Position numbers and translations under genes: made by a program. This document shows positions 19,670 to 32,000 of a DNA stretch of 64,000 bases, piece after piece. The notes under the pieces are model-generated. The model saw nothing but the letters and a program-made list of their open reading frames with translations, ran no database searches and was not told the origin of the DNA. This stretch comes from Corallococcus coralloides DSM 2259. Its GTDB lineage: Bacteria > Myxococcota > Myxococcia > Myxococcales > Myxococcaceae. Every line of letters starts with the position of its first letter. Positions within the stretch are counted from its first letter, which is position 1. The stretch is from positions 8,778,328 through 8,842,327 of the forward strand of contig NC_017030.1 of the NCBI RefSeq assembly GCF_000255295.1, in the 5' to 3' direction.

Positions 19670-20908
19670 TCAGTGCAGCAGCGCGCCGAAGAGCGACATG
19701 CCCAGGTTCACCGCCGACGCGATGACCAGGCCCGCGCCCACCAGGCCCGCCGCCATGAGCGCCATGGGGTTGCGGTCCGCGGCGCGCAGGCCCTTGTGCA
19801 GGGTCTTCTTCAGCATCGTGCGCTGGCAGTGCACGTGGATGCGGCCCTCCAGCGCGGCCTGCAGCTGCGCCACCATGTCGTCCACGGACTCGAAGCGCTC
19901 CTTTGGATCCTTGCTCATCCCCTTCTTCACGAACCACATCAGCTCAGCGGGCACCGGGCCCTGCGCGGTGTTCTTGTGCATGGACCCCATGCTCAGCTCG
20001 CGCGTCTGCACCGCCGACATGATGTCCGGCACCGACTGGAGGCCCTCCAGGTAGTGCGACAGCGACAGGAGCTCGTGGAAGAGGACGGACAGGCTGTAGA
20101 CGTCGCTGCGCGCGTCCATCGTGTCGTGCTCGCCGCGCGCCTGCTCCGGGGACATGTAGAGCGGCGTGCCCACCACGGAGCCCAGCTCCGTGTGCAGCGG
20201 CCGGGCCGAGTGCAGGTCCGTCGGTGCGCCAGCCGGGAGCGCCCTGGCCGCGGACGCACCCACGCGGCGCGCGAGGCCCCAGTCCAGCACCGTCACCTCG
20301 CCGAAGGGGCCCACCATGATGTTCGCGGGCTTCAGGTCGCGGTGGATGAAGCCCTTGCCGTGCGCGTACGACACCGCGTGCAGCACGCCCAGGAAGATCT
20401 GCACCCGCACCTGGAACGGATAGCGCACCAGCGCGTCCAGCTCCGAATTGCGCAGTCGGGCGATGATGGACTCCAGCGTCTCGCCCTTCAGGTGCTTCAT
20501 CAGGAAGTAGTACCGGCCCTGCTCATCCACGCCCACGTCGTGCACGGGCGCGATGTTCGGGTGGTCCAGCATGCCCACCGTGCGGATCTCCTCCACGAAG
20601 CGCAGCACGCGGTCCAGGTCCGCGCCCGGGGGCAGCCGCTTGAGCGCGACCTCCCGCTCGATGTCGTGGTCGCGGATCAGCACCACCTCGCCCATGCCGC
20701 CCTGCCCCAGCGGACGCACTTCTTCAAAGCGCTCGCGCTGCAGCGGAATCACGCTGGGCTGCTGGCCCTTCCACTCCACACGCGGCAGCACCGTGTTGCG
20801 CCGCTGGGTCGTGGACCCACCGGGCGCCAGCGTGGGCGCCAGCGCGGCGGCTCCCGAGTTCGGAGAGATGAGCGTGTTTTCCAGACCGGCCGCGAGCGAT
20901 TGACTCAT
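19670..20908 (-). CDS. Ser/Thr protein kinase with C-terminal membrane helix
   Basis: 412 residues. The N-terminal 60 are disordered; the kinase domain spans about 60-320 with LGQGGMGEVVL (P-loop), VALKRL (ATP Lys), HRDLKPANIMV (catalytic loop), DWGLARR (DFG is DWG) and GTPLYMSPEQARGEHDTMDARSDVYS. A hydrophobic segment near the C terminus (PMALMAAGLVGAGLVIASAV) would anchor it, kinase inside. A long insert rich in Ala/Pro lies in the activation segment. ATG 20908 gives a normal N terminus; the longer frame upstream to 21727 runs antiparallel through other genes out of frame. No extracellular sensor domain is present. Targets are unknown. Confidence 0.92.
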   Translation of the reverse strand: MSQSLAAGLENTLISPNSGAAALAPTLAPGGSTTQRRNTVLPRVEWKGQQPSVIPLQRERFEEVRPLGQGGMGEVVLIRDHDIEREVALKRLPPGADLDRVLRFVEEIRTVGMLDHPNIAPVHDVGVDEQGRYYFLMKHLKGETLESIIARLRNSELDALVRYPFQVRVQIFLGVLHAVSYAHGKGFIHRDLKPANIMVGPFGEVTVLDWGLARRVGASAARALPAGAPTDLHSARPLHTELGSVVGTPLYMSPEQARGEHDTMDARSDVYSLSVLFHELLSLSHYLEGLQSVPDIMSAVQTRELSMGSMHKNTAQGPVPAELMWFVKKGMSKDPKERFESVDDMVAQLQAALEGRIHVHCQRTMLKKTLHKGLRAADRNPMALMAAGLVGAGLVIASAVNLGMSLFGALLH

Positions 20909-20970
20909 GGGACGCCAGGAATAGCAGGCACTCCCCGCGCGCGCCCACTTACGCGCAGTCCATGACGCAA

Positions 20971-20992
20971 CCGCCCGAAACCACTGGGGCGG
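20971..20992 (-). terminator. short G+C-rich hairpin after the dipeptidase gene
   Basis: CCGCCC (20971-20976) pairs with GGGCGG (20987-20992) around a 10-base loop, 14 bases beyond the minus-strand dipeptidase stop and upstream of the kinase gene. It is weak evidence for a terminator. Confidence 0.25.
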
Positions 20993-21006
20993 CAGGCAGC
21001 CAGGCG

Positions 21007-21636
21007 TCACCCATTCGGGGTGAAGGGCACGTCCAGCACCGGCAATTTCGTAGCGCCGGGCAGGTCGTAATGCCACCACTCCATCCGGTTGCGCTGGAAG
21101 CCGGCGCCCTCCATGGCCTTGCGCAGCACCTCGCGGTGTTCGCGCGAGGCGGGGGTGCCGCCGGTGTAGCCGTGGTGCGCCGCGGGGGTGAAGTCGTCGA
21201 AGGGGGTGGGCATCTCCACCTCCGCCCCGTCCTTCGTCACCAGGGTCAGGTCCACCGCCCCGCCCCGGTTGTGGTTGGAGCCCTTGCGCGGATCCGCCAC
21301 GTAGCCGGGCTTCGGCAAGATCTTCCACATCTCGTACTGCACCGCGCGCGGCCGGTAGCAGTCGTACACCTTCAGCCGGTAGCCCTGGGGGCGCAGCACT
21401 TCCGCGGCCTGCTTCAGGCGCTTCACGGAGTCCGGCAACAACAGACACCGCGCGCCGTCCGGGTACACCTGTCGCTTGAGGAAGTTGTCCTTCGTCGCGT
21501 AGCGCAGGTCCAGCACCAGGTCCGGGATGACGGTGGTGGCGTCCACCAGCTCGACCTTTGGAGCCTTGGGCGGCGCGGCCTTCGGGGCGCTTCCGAGCAG
21601 CGCCAGGGTCAGCGCGAGGCCTGTCGCCGAGAGCAT
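21007..21636 (-). CDS. ddpX: D-alanyl-D-alanine dipeptidase (VanX/DdpX type), exported
   Basis: 209-residue zinc peptidase of the M15D family that hydrolyses D-Ala-D-Ala. A signal peptide ([18 protein letters not shown]) predicts periplasmic location. Zinc ligands are in SNHNRGGAVDL (His, Asp) and EWWHYDL (catalytic Glu, His), and the binding Arg-region DCYRPRAVQ is present. Without vanH/vanA neighbours this is not a glycopeptide-resistance cassette. Turnover of peptidoglycan-derived dipeptide, own or from prey, is more likely. The ATG overlaps the queC stop (TGATG), so the two are co-translated although no biochemical link is known. Confidence 0.92.
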   Translation of the reverse strand: MLSATGLALTLALLGSAPKAAPPKAPKVELVDATTVIPDLVLDLRYATKDNFLKRQVYPDGARCLLLPDSVKRLKQAAEVLRPQGYRLKVYDCYRPRAVQYEMWKILPKPGYVADPRKGSNHNRGGAVDLTLVTKDGAEVEMPTPFDDFTPAAHHGYTGGTPASREHREVLRKAMEGAGFQRNRMEWWHYDLPGATKLPVLDVPFTPNG

Positions 21637-22331
21637 CAGCGCCCTCCGTCCGTGTACACGGTGGGGTCCGGCACGCCCGCTTCCTGGAAGCCCTTGGCGC
21701 GCAGGAGGCAGCTGTCGCAGCGGCCACACGCGCGGCCCTGGGCGTCCGGGTCGTAGCAGGAGTGCGTCATCCCGTAGTCCACGCCCAGCTTCACGCCGGC
21801 CTGGATGATCTGCGCCTTGGTGAGGCCGGAGAGCGGCGCGTGCACCTTGAAGGTCGCGCCCTCCACGCCCGCCTTGGTGGCCAGCTGGGCCATGGCTTCG
21901 AAGGAGCGGATGAACTCCGGGCGGCAGTCCGGGTAGCCGCTGTAGTCCACCGCGTTGACGCCAATGTAGAGGTCCGTGGCGCCCACCACCTCCGCCAGGC
22001 CCAGCGCCATGGAGAGGAACAGCGCGTTGCGCGCGGGCACGTAGGTGACGGGGACGTCGTGGGACATGGCGTCCTCGGTGCGGTCCTTGGGCACCGGGAT
22101 GTCGTCCGTGAGGGCGGAGCCGCCCACCTGCCGCAGGTCCACCGTCACCACGCGCACGTCGCGCACGCCCATGGTGGCCGCGACCTTCTTCGCCCGCTCC
22201 AGCTCCACCGAGTGGCGCTGTCCGTAGGCGATGGACAGGCACACCGGCTCGAAGCCGTCCGCCTTCGCCATCGCCAGGCACGTCGTTGAGTCCAGGCCTC
22301 CGGACAGGAGCACCACCGCACGCTTCGCCAT
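21636..22331 (-). CDS. queC: 7-cyano-7-deazaguanine synthase
   Basis: ATP-dependent amidation and dehydration of 7-carboxy-7-deazaguanine to preQ0, a step of queuosine tRNA modification and of deazaguanine DNA modifications. The 231-residue protein has the PP-loop [20 protein letters not shown] and a four-cysteine zinc site near the C terminus ([19 protein letters not shown]). ATG 22331 (MAKRAVVLL) has GGAGG 6 bases upstream. queD/queE/queF are not in the window. Confidence 0.95.
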   Translation of the reverse strand: MAKRAVVLLSGGLDSTTCLAMAKADGFEPVCLSIAYGQRHSVELERAKKVAATMGVRDVRVVTVDLRQVGGSALTDDIPVPKDRTEDAMSHDVPVTYVPARNALFLSMALGLAEVVGATDLYIGVNAVDYSGYPDCRPEFIRSFEAMAQLATKAGVEGATFKVHAPLSGLTKAQIIQAGVKLGVDYGMTHSCYDPDAQGRACGRCDSCLLRAKGFQEAGVPDPTVYTDGGR

Positions 22332-22388
22332 TCCATCCTCCACTTCGGGGCGGCGCACGTTACACGACGGGGACAGGCCCCGGGTGTT

Positions 22389-22997
22389 TCAGTCGATGCG
22401 GTCGCCGCTCAACGTGTACACGGTGGTGCAGGTGACCGGGTTGCATTTGCAGCTCGCCCCCTTGCCCGGCAGGAAGATGTCCTGGAGCGTGCCGCACGCG
22501 AGCGACACGTCGTAGCCGTTCTCCGTGGGCGCGGGGATGTCGCCTTCCGGCACGCCGCCGTCCAGGCGCTTGCAGTCGCGGGCCACGTTGCGCGCCTGGC
22601 TGTCGCTCAGGAGCATCACGTTCATGGCCTCCTCGATTTCGGAGTCCTCGCAGCCGGTGCCGCACGAGTCGCGGCGCGCGATGGCGCGGTGGGTGGAGGA
22701 CACGCTCTGGTCGGTGTAGCCCGCGTCGCGCGAGAAGCCCTGCACGGTGAAGAAGCCCGTGCCCGCGTCCGTGTCGCGGGAGAAGGTGCCCTCGAAGTAG
22801 AAGCTGCCCGCGTCGTCCAGCTGCGCGAAGTCGCGCGAGCCCGCGTCACACGTGGTGCGCGCCGCGTCCAGCTTCGCCTGGAAGCGGAACGTCCCCATCA
22901 CCTGGTTGCCCGGGTAGACGGGGTCGGAGAAACAGCCCACCGCCACGGCCAGGGCCGCCGCGGGGAAGAGCGCCACTGCCAGTCGCTTCAGGTGCAT
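22389..22997 (-). CDS. lipoprotein of unknown function
   Basis: 202 residues with a signal peptide and a lipobox-like AVAVGC (Cys22). The mature part has several paired cysteines (DSCGTGCED, SLACGTLQ, SCKCNPVTC), suggesting disulfide bonds and thus an exported location. I do not recognise the family. The frame upstream to 23345 runs out of frame through the giant TPR gene, so ATG 22997 is used. It begins 13 bases after the stop of the giant TPR gene and could be its operon partner. Confidence 0.75.
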   Translation of the reverse strand: MHLKRLAVALFPAAALAVAVGCFSDPVYPGNQVMGTFRFQAKLDAARTTCDAGSRDFAQLDDAGSFYFEGTFSRDTDAGTGFFTVQGFSRDAGYTDQSVSSTHRAIARRDSCGTGCEDSEIEEAMNVMLLSDSQARNVARDCKRLDGGVPEGDIPAPTENGYDVSLACGTLQDIFLPGKGASCKCNPVTCTTVYTLSGDRID

Positions 22998-23010
22998 GAC
23001 GCGCTCCAGG

Positions 23011-26000
23011 TTAGGCGTCCAGCGACGCCAGGGCCAATTGGCGGAAGGCCTCGCTGCGGGACAGCACCGCACCCACATCCACGCTGGCCGGGTCACCGCC
23101 ACGCACGTCCGAGTCCAGCCGCGCCAGCACGCGCCCCGCCGCCAGCGACGCGGGCATCGCGCGCCAGGCCGCCACCGCCGCGTCCTCCCACGCCAGCACC
23201 GCGCCGGGACGGGTGAGCTCCACGCCCTCCGAGCCCAGCGCCAGCGCCAGCGCGCACAGCCAGCCCAGCTCCACCGCGCCGAAGCAACCGAGCGCGCCCG
23301 CGCCCAGCACCAGCGCGTCCGGCGACGTGAGGTACGCCTCCACACCGCCGCGCGGGTCCACGGACACGCGCACTGCTTGCGCGCCCAGCGACTCGAGTAC
23401 GGGCTTCAGCGCGACGTGCAGCCGCGCGAGGCTCTGCTCCGTCACCGGCACCAGGCCGTCCGGCTCCGGGTGCTGGAAGTCCTGAGAGGGACGCTCCATC
23501 CGGGACACGGGCGCGCGGGGCGCAGGGGCGTCACTGCCCACGAGCGCGGCGCCGATGCCGTCCGTGCGCTCCGCCTCCGGACGTCCCAGGGCGCGCAGCG
23601 CTTCCGCGTACAGCGTCCAGCCGTCCACGTCCGGCCACTTCTCACGCAGGAGCGCGGGCCAGAAGCGCACCGCGAGCACCGCGCCGTCCGGGGACGGAGA
23701 GAAGCGCTCGGTCACCCACCGCGTCAGCGCGGGCGTGAGCTGATTCGCGTCCGCGAGCCGCTCCGCCAGACGCACCGCCGGGCCCACGAGCTGCGCGTCC
23801 AGGTAGCCGCGCAGGATGACCTCCAGCTCCGCGGGGTCCTGCGTGAGGCGCTCGCGCAGCCGCAGCGCTTCACCCACCATGCCGCGCGCCTCGGCGAACT
23901 TCACGCGGCGGGCCAGCCGCTCGTCCGTGTCCGGGAGCTGCTCCAGCTGCGTGGCCGCTTCGGCCCAGCGCTGCTGCGCTTCGTAGGCGTCCGCCAGGCG
24001 CTCGCGGTACGGCGCCCACGCGTCGGCGCCCGCAAGCTTCGCGAGGGTGTCCGCCAGCGTGAGGAACATTGTGGACTCGCGCGCCTCGTCCACCAGCGCG
24101 AGCAGCGACTGCACGGCGGCGAGGCTGTCCGCGTCGTCGGTGAGCGCGGCCTCGAAGGCCTCGCGCGCTTCGGCGGGCTGGGCCAGCGGGCCCTGCAGGA
24201 GTTCACCGCGCTCCAGGTGCAGCAGCGCGCGCGCCTTCGCGTCCTTCGTGTCCTGGGCGATGAGCGCCAGCGTGCGCTCCGCGGACTCCAGGCGGCCCAG
24301 CTCGCGCTCCAGGGTGTAGCGCTCGCGCAGCAGCTCCTCGCGGCGCGCGGGCCAGCCGTCCGCGGCGAAGGCCAGGGACTCCAGCCGCGCGGACTCCGGC
24401 AGCGCGCGCACACGGGCGAGCACCGCTTCGGCCAGGGCTTCCGGCTCCAGGCCCAGCTCCGGCAGCAGGAGCATCAGGCGCGCGCCGAGGCCGGGCTCAC
24501 CGCCCAGCTCTTCCAGGGCGCGTAGGCGCGCGAGCACCGGGGCCGGACGGGCGCGCAGCACCTCGTCGCGCAGCGCCACGGCGAAGGCGGCGTCACGTTC
24601 GTAGGACAGGGCCGCCAGCTCCAGCAGGCCTTCCCACTCCGCGTCCTCGCGCAGTCCATCCGCCAGCGCGGTGGCGTGGGCGGGATCCGCGTCCGGCGTC
24701 GCGACCAGGGCCCAGAGGGCCATGCGCGTGCGGGCCACGTCGCCCGCCTGCGCGGCCATGGCCAGCGCGTCGGTGTACTCGCCCGCGGCCATGGCGGGCG
24801 CGAAGCCCACGTCCAGGGCGCGCGCGAAGGCACCCAGTCGGGCGAAGCGCTCGGCCAACTCCGACGCGGACAGCATGTCCGGCGCGTCGGTGGCGATGCG
24901 CTCGACGACCTCCAGCGCCTCGCCCACTTCGCCCGCCTTCTCCCAGAGGCCGGCGGCCTCCAGCAGCAGCGGGGGACGCTCTTCCGGCGCGGCGAGCCGG
25001 GCCGCCTGCAACAGCGCGCGGGCCGCGCGGGGCGCGTCTCCGGAGGCGCGGTGCAGGTGCGCGACGAGCAGCGCGGCGCGCAGGTCCGGCTCCGTGGCGA
25101 CGGCGGCCTTCGCGGCCTTCAGCGCGTCTTCCAGCAGGCCCGCCTTCTCGAAGGCACGCGCGGCGGCCACCAGCAGCGACACGCGCTGTTCGCCCGACGC
25201 GAGCTCCGCGCGGGCCACGCGGACTTCAGCGCGGCGCGCATGCGCATCACCGAGCAGCGGCTCCAGGGCCTCCAGCGCGTCGGCGTAGCCGGCACCGGAA
25301 GCGCCCCGGGCCACCACGGCCTCCAGCGCGTCGCGAGCGGCTTCCTCGCGGGCCGCGTCCTTCGCCAGCCCCGCGAACTCCAGCCGGAGCACCGCGGATT
25401 CGTCCGCGTCGTCCGTGAGCGGAATCAGCCGCTCCAGAGCGGCGAGCAGCTCCGTGGCCTCCTTGCGCGCACGCAGGCCGTCCACCAGCGCGCGCAGGGC
25501 GGCCGGGTTCTCCGGATCCGCCTCCGCCGCGCGGCGCGTGAGGGCCCAGGCCGTGTCCGCGTCCGACAGCGACTCGTTCGCCACGGACGCGGCGGCGAGC
25601 AGCAGCTCCGCGGCGCGCGAGCCTCCCGCGGCCTCCGCGCCCGCTTCGTAGATGCCCAGCAGGTCGCCGTGGCGGCCCAGGGCGCGCAGGCCCTCCACCG
25701 CACGGTCGATGACGCCCGCGTCCGCCGGACGCAGCCGGGCCAGGGGCACCAGCGCGTCGATGGCCTCGCGCGGATCGTCGAAGAGGTCGGCCGCGCGGCG
25801 CAGCAGCACCTCTTCCGTCGCCGCGTCCTGGGCCCTGCGCGCCAGCTGCAACGACGCCCGGTACAGGCCGGGGCCATTGCCCGTGCGCGAGTGCACCTCC
25901 GCGAGCAGCGACAGCGCCTCACCGCCGCGCGCGCCCTCCGGCTCCAGCGACACCACGGCTTCAAAGGCATCCGCCGCGTCGTGGAACGCGCCCGATGCGA

Positions 26001-29000
26001 GCGATGCATGGCCCAGGCGCAGCCACGTGCGCACGCGCACCGGCACCGGCAGCGAGTCCCCGCCCAGCGCCAGCACCCGGCGGTCATACGGCTGCGCGGC
26101 GGCGGGGCCCCCGCCCTGGGCGGCCAGCTCGGCGCGCGCGCAGAGGGCGTCCACGTCGCCGCCCGCGCGGCTCAAGTAGTCATCGAAGGCCTCCGCGGCC
26201 TTGAGCGCTTCGCCCGCGTCGAGCAGGCGCTGGGCCCGCTCACGCAACAGGGGCAGCGCTTCCTCGGGGGTCACGGCCTCCGCGCGCTGGCCCAGCAGGT
26301 CCGCCAGCCGGCGCACGTCTCCGGCGGCGCGCTCGCGCACGTGCTGGAAGGCCTCCGCGTTGGCGGGATCCAGCTCGAAGGCGCGGTCCTCGCAGAGGAT
26401 GGCGCGCTCGCGGGCACCCTCTTCGCGGAAGGCGCTCGCGGCGGCGAGGTAGCTCGCGGCGGCCTCGGCGGGCGTCTGGCGCTCGGCGCGGCGGAGCATC
26501 AGCTCGGCCAGCGCCTGGCGCTCGCCGCTCTCTTCCAGATACGCGCGGTGGCGCGTGAAGACGGGCTCGCGGAACGGATCCGCCTCCAACAGGATGGCGT
26601 CGAACTCCGCGGCGTCCGCGGGGCGGCGCACCTGGTGCAGCAGCTCCGCGGCCTGCGCGGTCAGGTTCAGGTCGTCCGGCTTCGCGGCGCGTGCGGCGAT
26701 GAGCGCGGCGGCGGCGGCCTCCGGCTTGTTCGCGCGGTCGCGGTAGAGGACCGCGGCCTGGTACAGCAGCGCCGCGTGACGGTCGGCGTCGATCTCCGAC
26801 TCCGCGCACTCCTCGTACCAGGCGGCCAGCTCCGCGAGCCGGCCTTCGCGCTCCAGCAGCTCCGCGAGCAGACCTTCGGCTTCCGTGAGCCACCGGTCCT
26901 GGCGCAGGGCCTGGCGCAGGAAGCCTTCCGCCTTCGGCGTGTCCGCGAGCTCGCCCAGGTTCAGGCGGGCCAGGCGCAGCAGCACCGCCGCGCCCTCACG
27001 CGTGCCCGTCATCCGGGGCAGCCCGCGCTCCCACCAGCGCGCCTCGGCGGCCGCGTCGTCGCGGCGCTCGGCCAGGGCCGCGCCCATGCGCGCGGTGTCC
27101 AGCTCCGCGGCCAACCCGAAGGCACGCTCCAGCGAAGCCTCCGCCGCGTTCAGGTCCAGCTTCACGTCGCGCAGCAGCTCCGCGCGGCGGCGCTCGCACG
27201 CGGCGGCCTCGGCGTTGCGTTCACCGGCGGCGAGCAGGTCACGGGCGTTGGCGAGCGAGCGCAGCGCTTCGTCCGTGCGGCCCATCGACTCCGCGAGCCG
27301 GGCCTCCTCGTCGTAGGCCGCGAGCGCGGCGTCCACGTCCCCGGCCTGGAGGCTGAGCGCGGCCACCGGCTGGAGCTCCGCCAGGAGTTCCGACGTGCGA
27401 CCCGTCTCGCGGTAGAGGGCGACGAGCCGGCGGCGCAGCGGCAGGGGCTCCTTCGCCATCTGCGCCGCGTGGGACAGCAGCGATGCGGCGATGCCCGCGT
27501 CCGCCAGCGCCTCGCGCGCCCGCTCCGCCAGCGACACCAGCCGCGCGACGGTGTCCTCGGACGGCGCCAGCACGCGCGCGTGGGCGACGCGCACCTCGAA
27601 GGCGCCGCGCGGGTCGTCGCGCTCCAGCAATGCGGACAGCCGCTCCACGGCGCGCTCGCACAGCGGACGCTGCGTGAGCAGGTACCGGTACGCGGCCACC
27701 GCGCGCTTCACGTCGCCGGCCTGCTCGGCCAGGTCGCCCAGGCGCAGGCTCGTGGCCTCCGCCGCCTCCGGGGCCGCGCGGAAGTCCGCGGCCTGGACCA
27801 GGGACTCCTGCAACGGCAGGGCTTCGCGCACCGCGCCGCGCAGGTAGAGCAGGTCCGCCAGCGTGGCCAGGTCCTCGCCCTTCGCGGGCACCCGCTCATG
27901 CGCGCGACGCGCCAGGGCCAGCGCCCGGTCCAGCTCCTGGGCCTGCCGCGCGTAGGTGACACCCTCGCGCAGCAGCGCCGCGGCCTCGGCGGCGTCGGCG
28001 TCCTCCGCCGCGGCCTCCAGCAGGCCCGCGGCCTCCAGCAGCTCTCCGCGCCCCGCGACCAACGACACCAGCCGGCGGCGCACCGCCGCGTCCGCCGGGG
28101 TCAACCGCAGCGCCTGGCGCAGCGCGGCCTCGGCGGGCGCGCCCTGCCCCAACCGGTCGAGGTAGAGGCTCGCAAGCTCCGAGTACAGCGACGCGGCGGC
28201 GGCGGGCGGCGCGTGGGGCGCCTCGGCGGCGAGCAACTCCGCGAGCCGGGCCCAGTCTTCCAGGTCGCGCAGCACGCGCTGCAACGCGAGCGTGGCTTCC
28301 TCGTGGCGCGGTGCCAGGCCGAGCGCGGCTTCCAGGTCGCGCGCCGCGGCCTCGCGGTCCTCCTGACCTTCGAGCAGCGCGGCGCGCATCAGGAGCGCTT
28401 CCACGCGGCGGGCGATGGGCCCCTGGCGCGCGGCCTCGGCCAGCGCGGCGGCTTCATCCGCGGGCTTGCCTTCACGGCGGGCCAGCTCGGCGAGCTGGAA
28501 GAAGGCATCGCACCGCGCGTCGGCGGGCGGCTCCAGCGCGATGGCGGCGCGCAGCGCGTCTCCGGCGGAGGCGCGCTCGTCCTTCTCCAGCAGCACGGTG
28601 GCCAGGGCCAGCAGCCGCTCCCGGGCACGGGCGCCCAGGGTGGCGTCGGCGGCCACGGCGCGGCGCCACGCATCCAGCTCCGCGGGCGCGTCCGACGTCT
28701 CGCGCGCCAGCTCCGCCAGCATCAGCAGCAGCGGCGCGGGCCGGCGCGACAGCTTCGCGGCCTGGGCGCAGTCATCGCGCGCGGGACCCGTGCGGCCAGC
28801 GCTCCGGTGCAGCATGGCCCGGCGCGCGAGCAACTCGGCGCGGGCTTCACCCGACGCGGCGGCCACCAGCGTGCCCAGCAGCTCCAGCCGCTCGGACTCT
28901 TCTTCCGGGGTTCCCGTGCCGGGCGGAGGCAGCAGCTCCAGCAGCGCCTGCGCCGCCCACGCATCCTGCGGCTCCTCCGCAAGGAGGCTGCGCAGCGAAT

Positions 29001-32000
29001 CCGCCGCGGCGCTCGCGCGGCCCAGGGCGAGGCACAGCTCGGCCAGCTCGCGGCGGGCCTGACGGCGGGCATCTCCGGAGAGGCGCGGCCACAGCTCCAC
29101 CAGCAGGTCCGCCAGGGCCTCACGGGCGCCGGCCTTGCGGTGCAGCGCGGCCAGCTCCAGCCGAGCGTCCAGGTCCTCCGGCGTGCGCGCGGAGAACTCC
29201 GCGAGCAGGCGCCGCGCCGCGTCCGTGCGGTTCGCGCGCACGGCGGCGGTCGCGGCCTTGCGCGTGAGGGCCACGCGCTCCGCTTCGCGCGGGGCATCCA
29301 CGTCCGCGGGCGGCAGGGCCAGCACCGCCTCGAAGTCCTCCAGCGCGGCGCGGGCATCCGTGGCCAGCCGCAGCTCGCCCCGGCGGATGCGCGCAGGCGC
29401 GAACGTCGCGTCGCGCTCCAGCGCCTCGGCGAGGAAGGCCTCTTCACGGCTCGTGCCCGCGGCCAGCAGCGACGCGCGGAAGAGCAACTTCGAGCCCGCC
29501 CGGGCATCCGGCACCAGCGTGGCCCGCCTCGCGTACAGCCGCGCCGCCTCCAGCTTCTCACCGCGCTCCAGCTCCAGCTCGGCCAGGGCCTCCAGCACTT
29601 CCGCGGCGAGCGGTCCCTCGGGGCTCGCCTCCAGCGCGGAGGCCAGGCGCATCAGCGCGGCGGCCTTCTCTCCGCGCTCCAGCAGGGCGCGAGCGCTCTG
29701 GAGGAACAGCGGCGCCGCCTCCTCGGCACGGTCCGCTCCCGCCAGCGCCTGCGCGCGCGTGGCCCACAGCTCGGCCAGCGCCTGCGTCTCACCGGCCTCC
29801 GTGTAGAGGGCCTCCAGCCTCGTGGCGAGCACGTCGTCCAACCGCCGCAGCGGGAACGCCTGCGCGTACGCGGCGATGGCGCCCTCGCGGTCACCCAGCA
29901 GCTCGCACGCACGGCCCAGCCGGGCGCGCACGTCCGCCAGCTTCTCCGGCGCCGCGGTGCGCGGCAGCGTGGCCAGCAGCGACTCCAGCGCGCGACGGGC
30001 GTGCTCGGGCCGCTCGCAGCGCAGGCTCAGGTCCGCCAGGTCCAGCAGCACCGCCGCGTCCGGAGCGAGCCGCGCGGCCTTCTCCAGCGCCACCAGCGCG
30101 TCGCCCACGCGCCCCAGCCGCGCCTCCAGCACGCCGGCCAGTTCGCGCAGCGCCGCCGCCGCCAGCCGCTTGTCGCCCTGTGCTTCGGCCACCCGCGCGC
30201 GGTCCTCCAGCGCGGTGGCGAGCCCCGCCAGGTCGGAGCGCTTGCGCTGCAACGCGCACAGCTCGCCCAGCGCCGGCAGGTCGTCCGGCTCCGCGCGCAG
30301 CACCTCCTGCAGCGCGTGCACGGCAAGGTCCAGGTCGAAGGCCAGGTCGCGAGCGGCCACCGCGAGGCGGCGGTACTTCTGCGCCCGCTCCTTCGGCTCC
30401 GTCGTCAGCCGCGCCAGCGCCGCGAGGCAGCGGGTGAGCTGCGCTCCGTCGCGGCGGGCCTCGGCCAGCGCGAGCAGCGACTCCAGCGCGGGCCGGTGGT
30501 CGCCATCCGCCTCCAGCGCGAGCGTGAGCAGCTTGTCGGCCTTGTCCGCCTGCTGGAGCTTGCCCCGGTACAGCTCGCCCGCTTCGGCCCACAGCGCGGC
30601 GCGGGCCTTCGGCTCCTCCTTGAGGGCGGCGGCCTTCTCCAGCGCCTCGGCCAGCTCCTGCGAGCGGCCGGTGACGCGGAAGTACGGAATCAGTTCATCC
30701 AGCGCGACGGCATCGCGCGGATCCAACGCGAGCGCCGCTTCCAGGTGCTCACGGGCCCGCGCGGGGTCGCCCAGCTTCGTGCGCGACAGGCGCGCCAGCG
30801 CGTGGTGGCTCTCGTGCGCGGCGTGACGGACGCTCTCCGAACGCGGCGCCGGACCCGCCAGCTCCAGCGCCTGCTGGTAGCCGCTCAGGGCCTCCTGCAA
30901 CCGGCCCAGGCCTTCGGCCACGCGCGCGGAGGCGAACAGCGGCTCCGGCTCACCGGGCAGCAGCGACACCGCCTCGCGGTAGCGCAAGAGCGCGTTCTCC
31001 GGCTGCTTCAGGCCCTCTTCCCACACCCTGCCCGCGAGCAGGTCCGCCTGTCCCACACGGTCCAGCTCATGGCGCGCCATGGACACTTCGCGCAACCGGT
31101 CCAGCGCCTTCAGCGCGCGCAGGTGCTCACCGCCGCGGTGGCACAGCTCACCCAGCAGCAAGAGCGCGTCCGGCTGGTCCGGCGACAGGCGCAGCGCGGC
31201 CTCGCAGTGCAGCCGGGCCCCCGCGATGTCGTCCTCCGTCTGAGCGCACAGCCGCGCCAGATGCACGTGCGCGTCCGCGGCCTCCAACGGATCACGAGCC
31301 AGGGCCGCGAGCCGCCGGTACGCCCGCACCGCGCCCGCCCGGTCGCGCGCCTGATCCGACGCGCGAGCCAGGGCCTTCAATGACGGCAGGTGGTCCGGCT
31401 TGAGGCCCAGCAGCTCATGCAGCGCCTTCACCGCCACTTGAGGCGCGGTGTCACGAGATGAACGTGCGGCAGCCTCTGCGGCGAAGAACGCCGCGGCCTC
31501 TTCCGACGTGCGGCGGGCCAGCGCGCACAGCGCCAGGTAGCGCTCCGCCGCGCGGGCACCCTCCCCCCGGCGCTCACGCACCACGGCCTCGCCCCACAGC
31601 GCAGCGGGGCTGCGGTCACGTCGGCGAGACAGCGTGGCCGCCACGTCCAGGGCCAGGTCATGCGCCTGCGGATCCGCGACGAGCAGCGCCAGCAACCGCT
31701 CCGCGGCGAACGGGTGCGCGTCCTGCGCGTCCCCGGCCTGGAGATACGCCTGCCGTGCCTCCGCGAGCCGTCCCTGCGCGACCAGCCCTTCCGCGTCCGC
31801 GAAGGCCCGAGCGCCCTCCAACGCCAGCATCAGCTCCTCGTCCGGCGCGGCGGGCGGCGGCAGCCCTCCGGCGGCGAAGCGCAGACGCAGTCCGGTGCTG
31901 GAGACCTCCGCCGCGGACAGGCGCGCGGTGTCCAGCGTGGGCACCTTGTAGCCCCGGCTCAGCGCGGCCAGCTCGCACAGCGCGGGCAGCACGCGGGTGG

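Noticed and set aside
21007..21636. vancomycin-resistance determinant
   Set aside because: Only a VanX-type dipeptidase is present. There is no vanH, vanA or vanRS, so a general dipeptide-recycling role is more likely.
24676..31383. 2235-codon open frame on the plus strand
   Set aside because: It is antisense to the giant TPR gene. Its translation is dominated by Arg, Gln, His and Gly with no domain, an artefact of G/C-biased third positions in the real frame.
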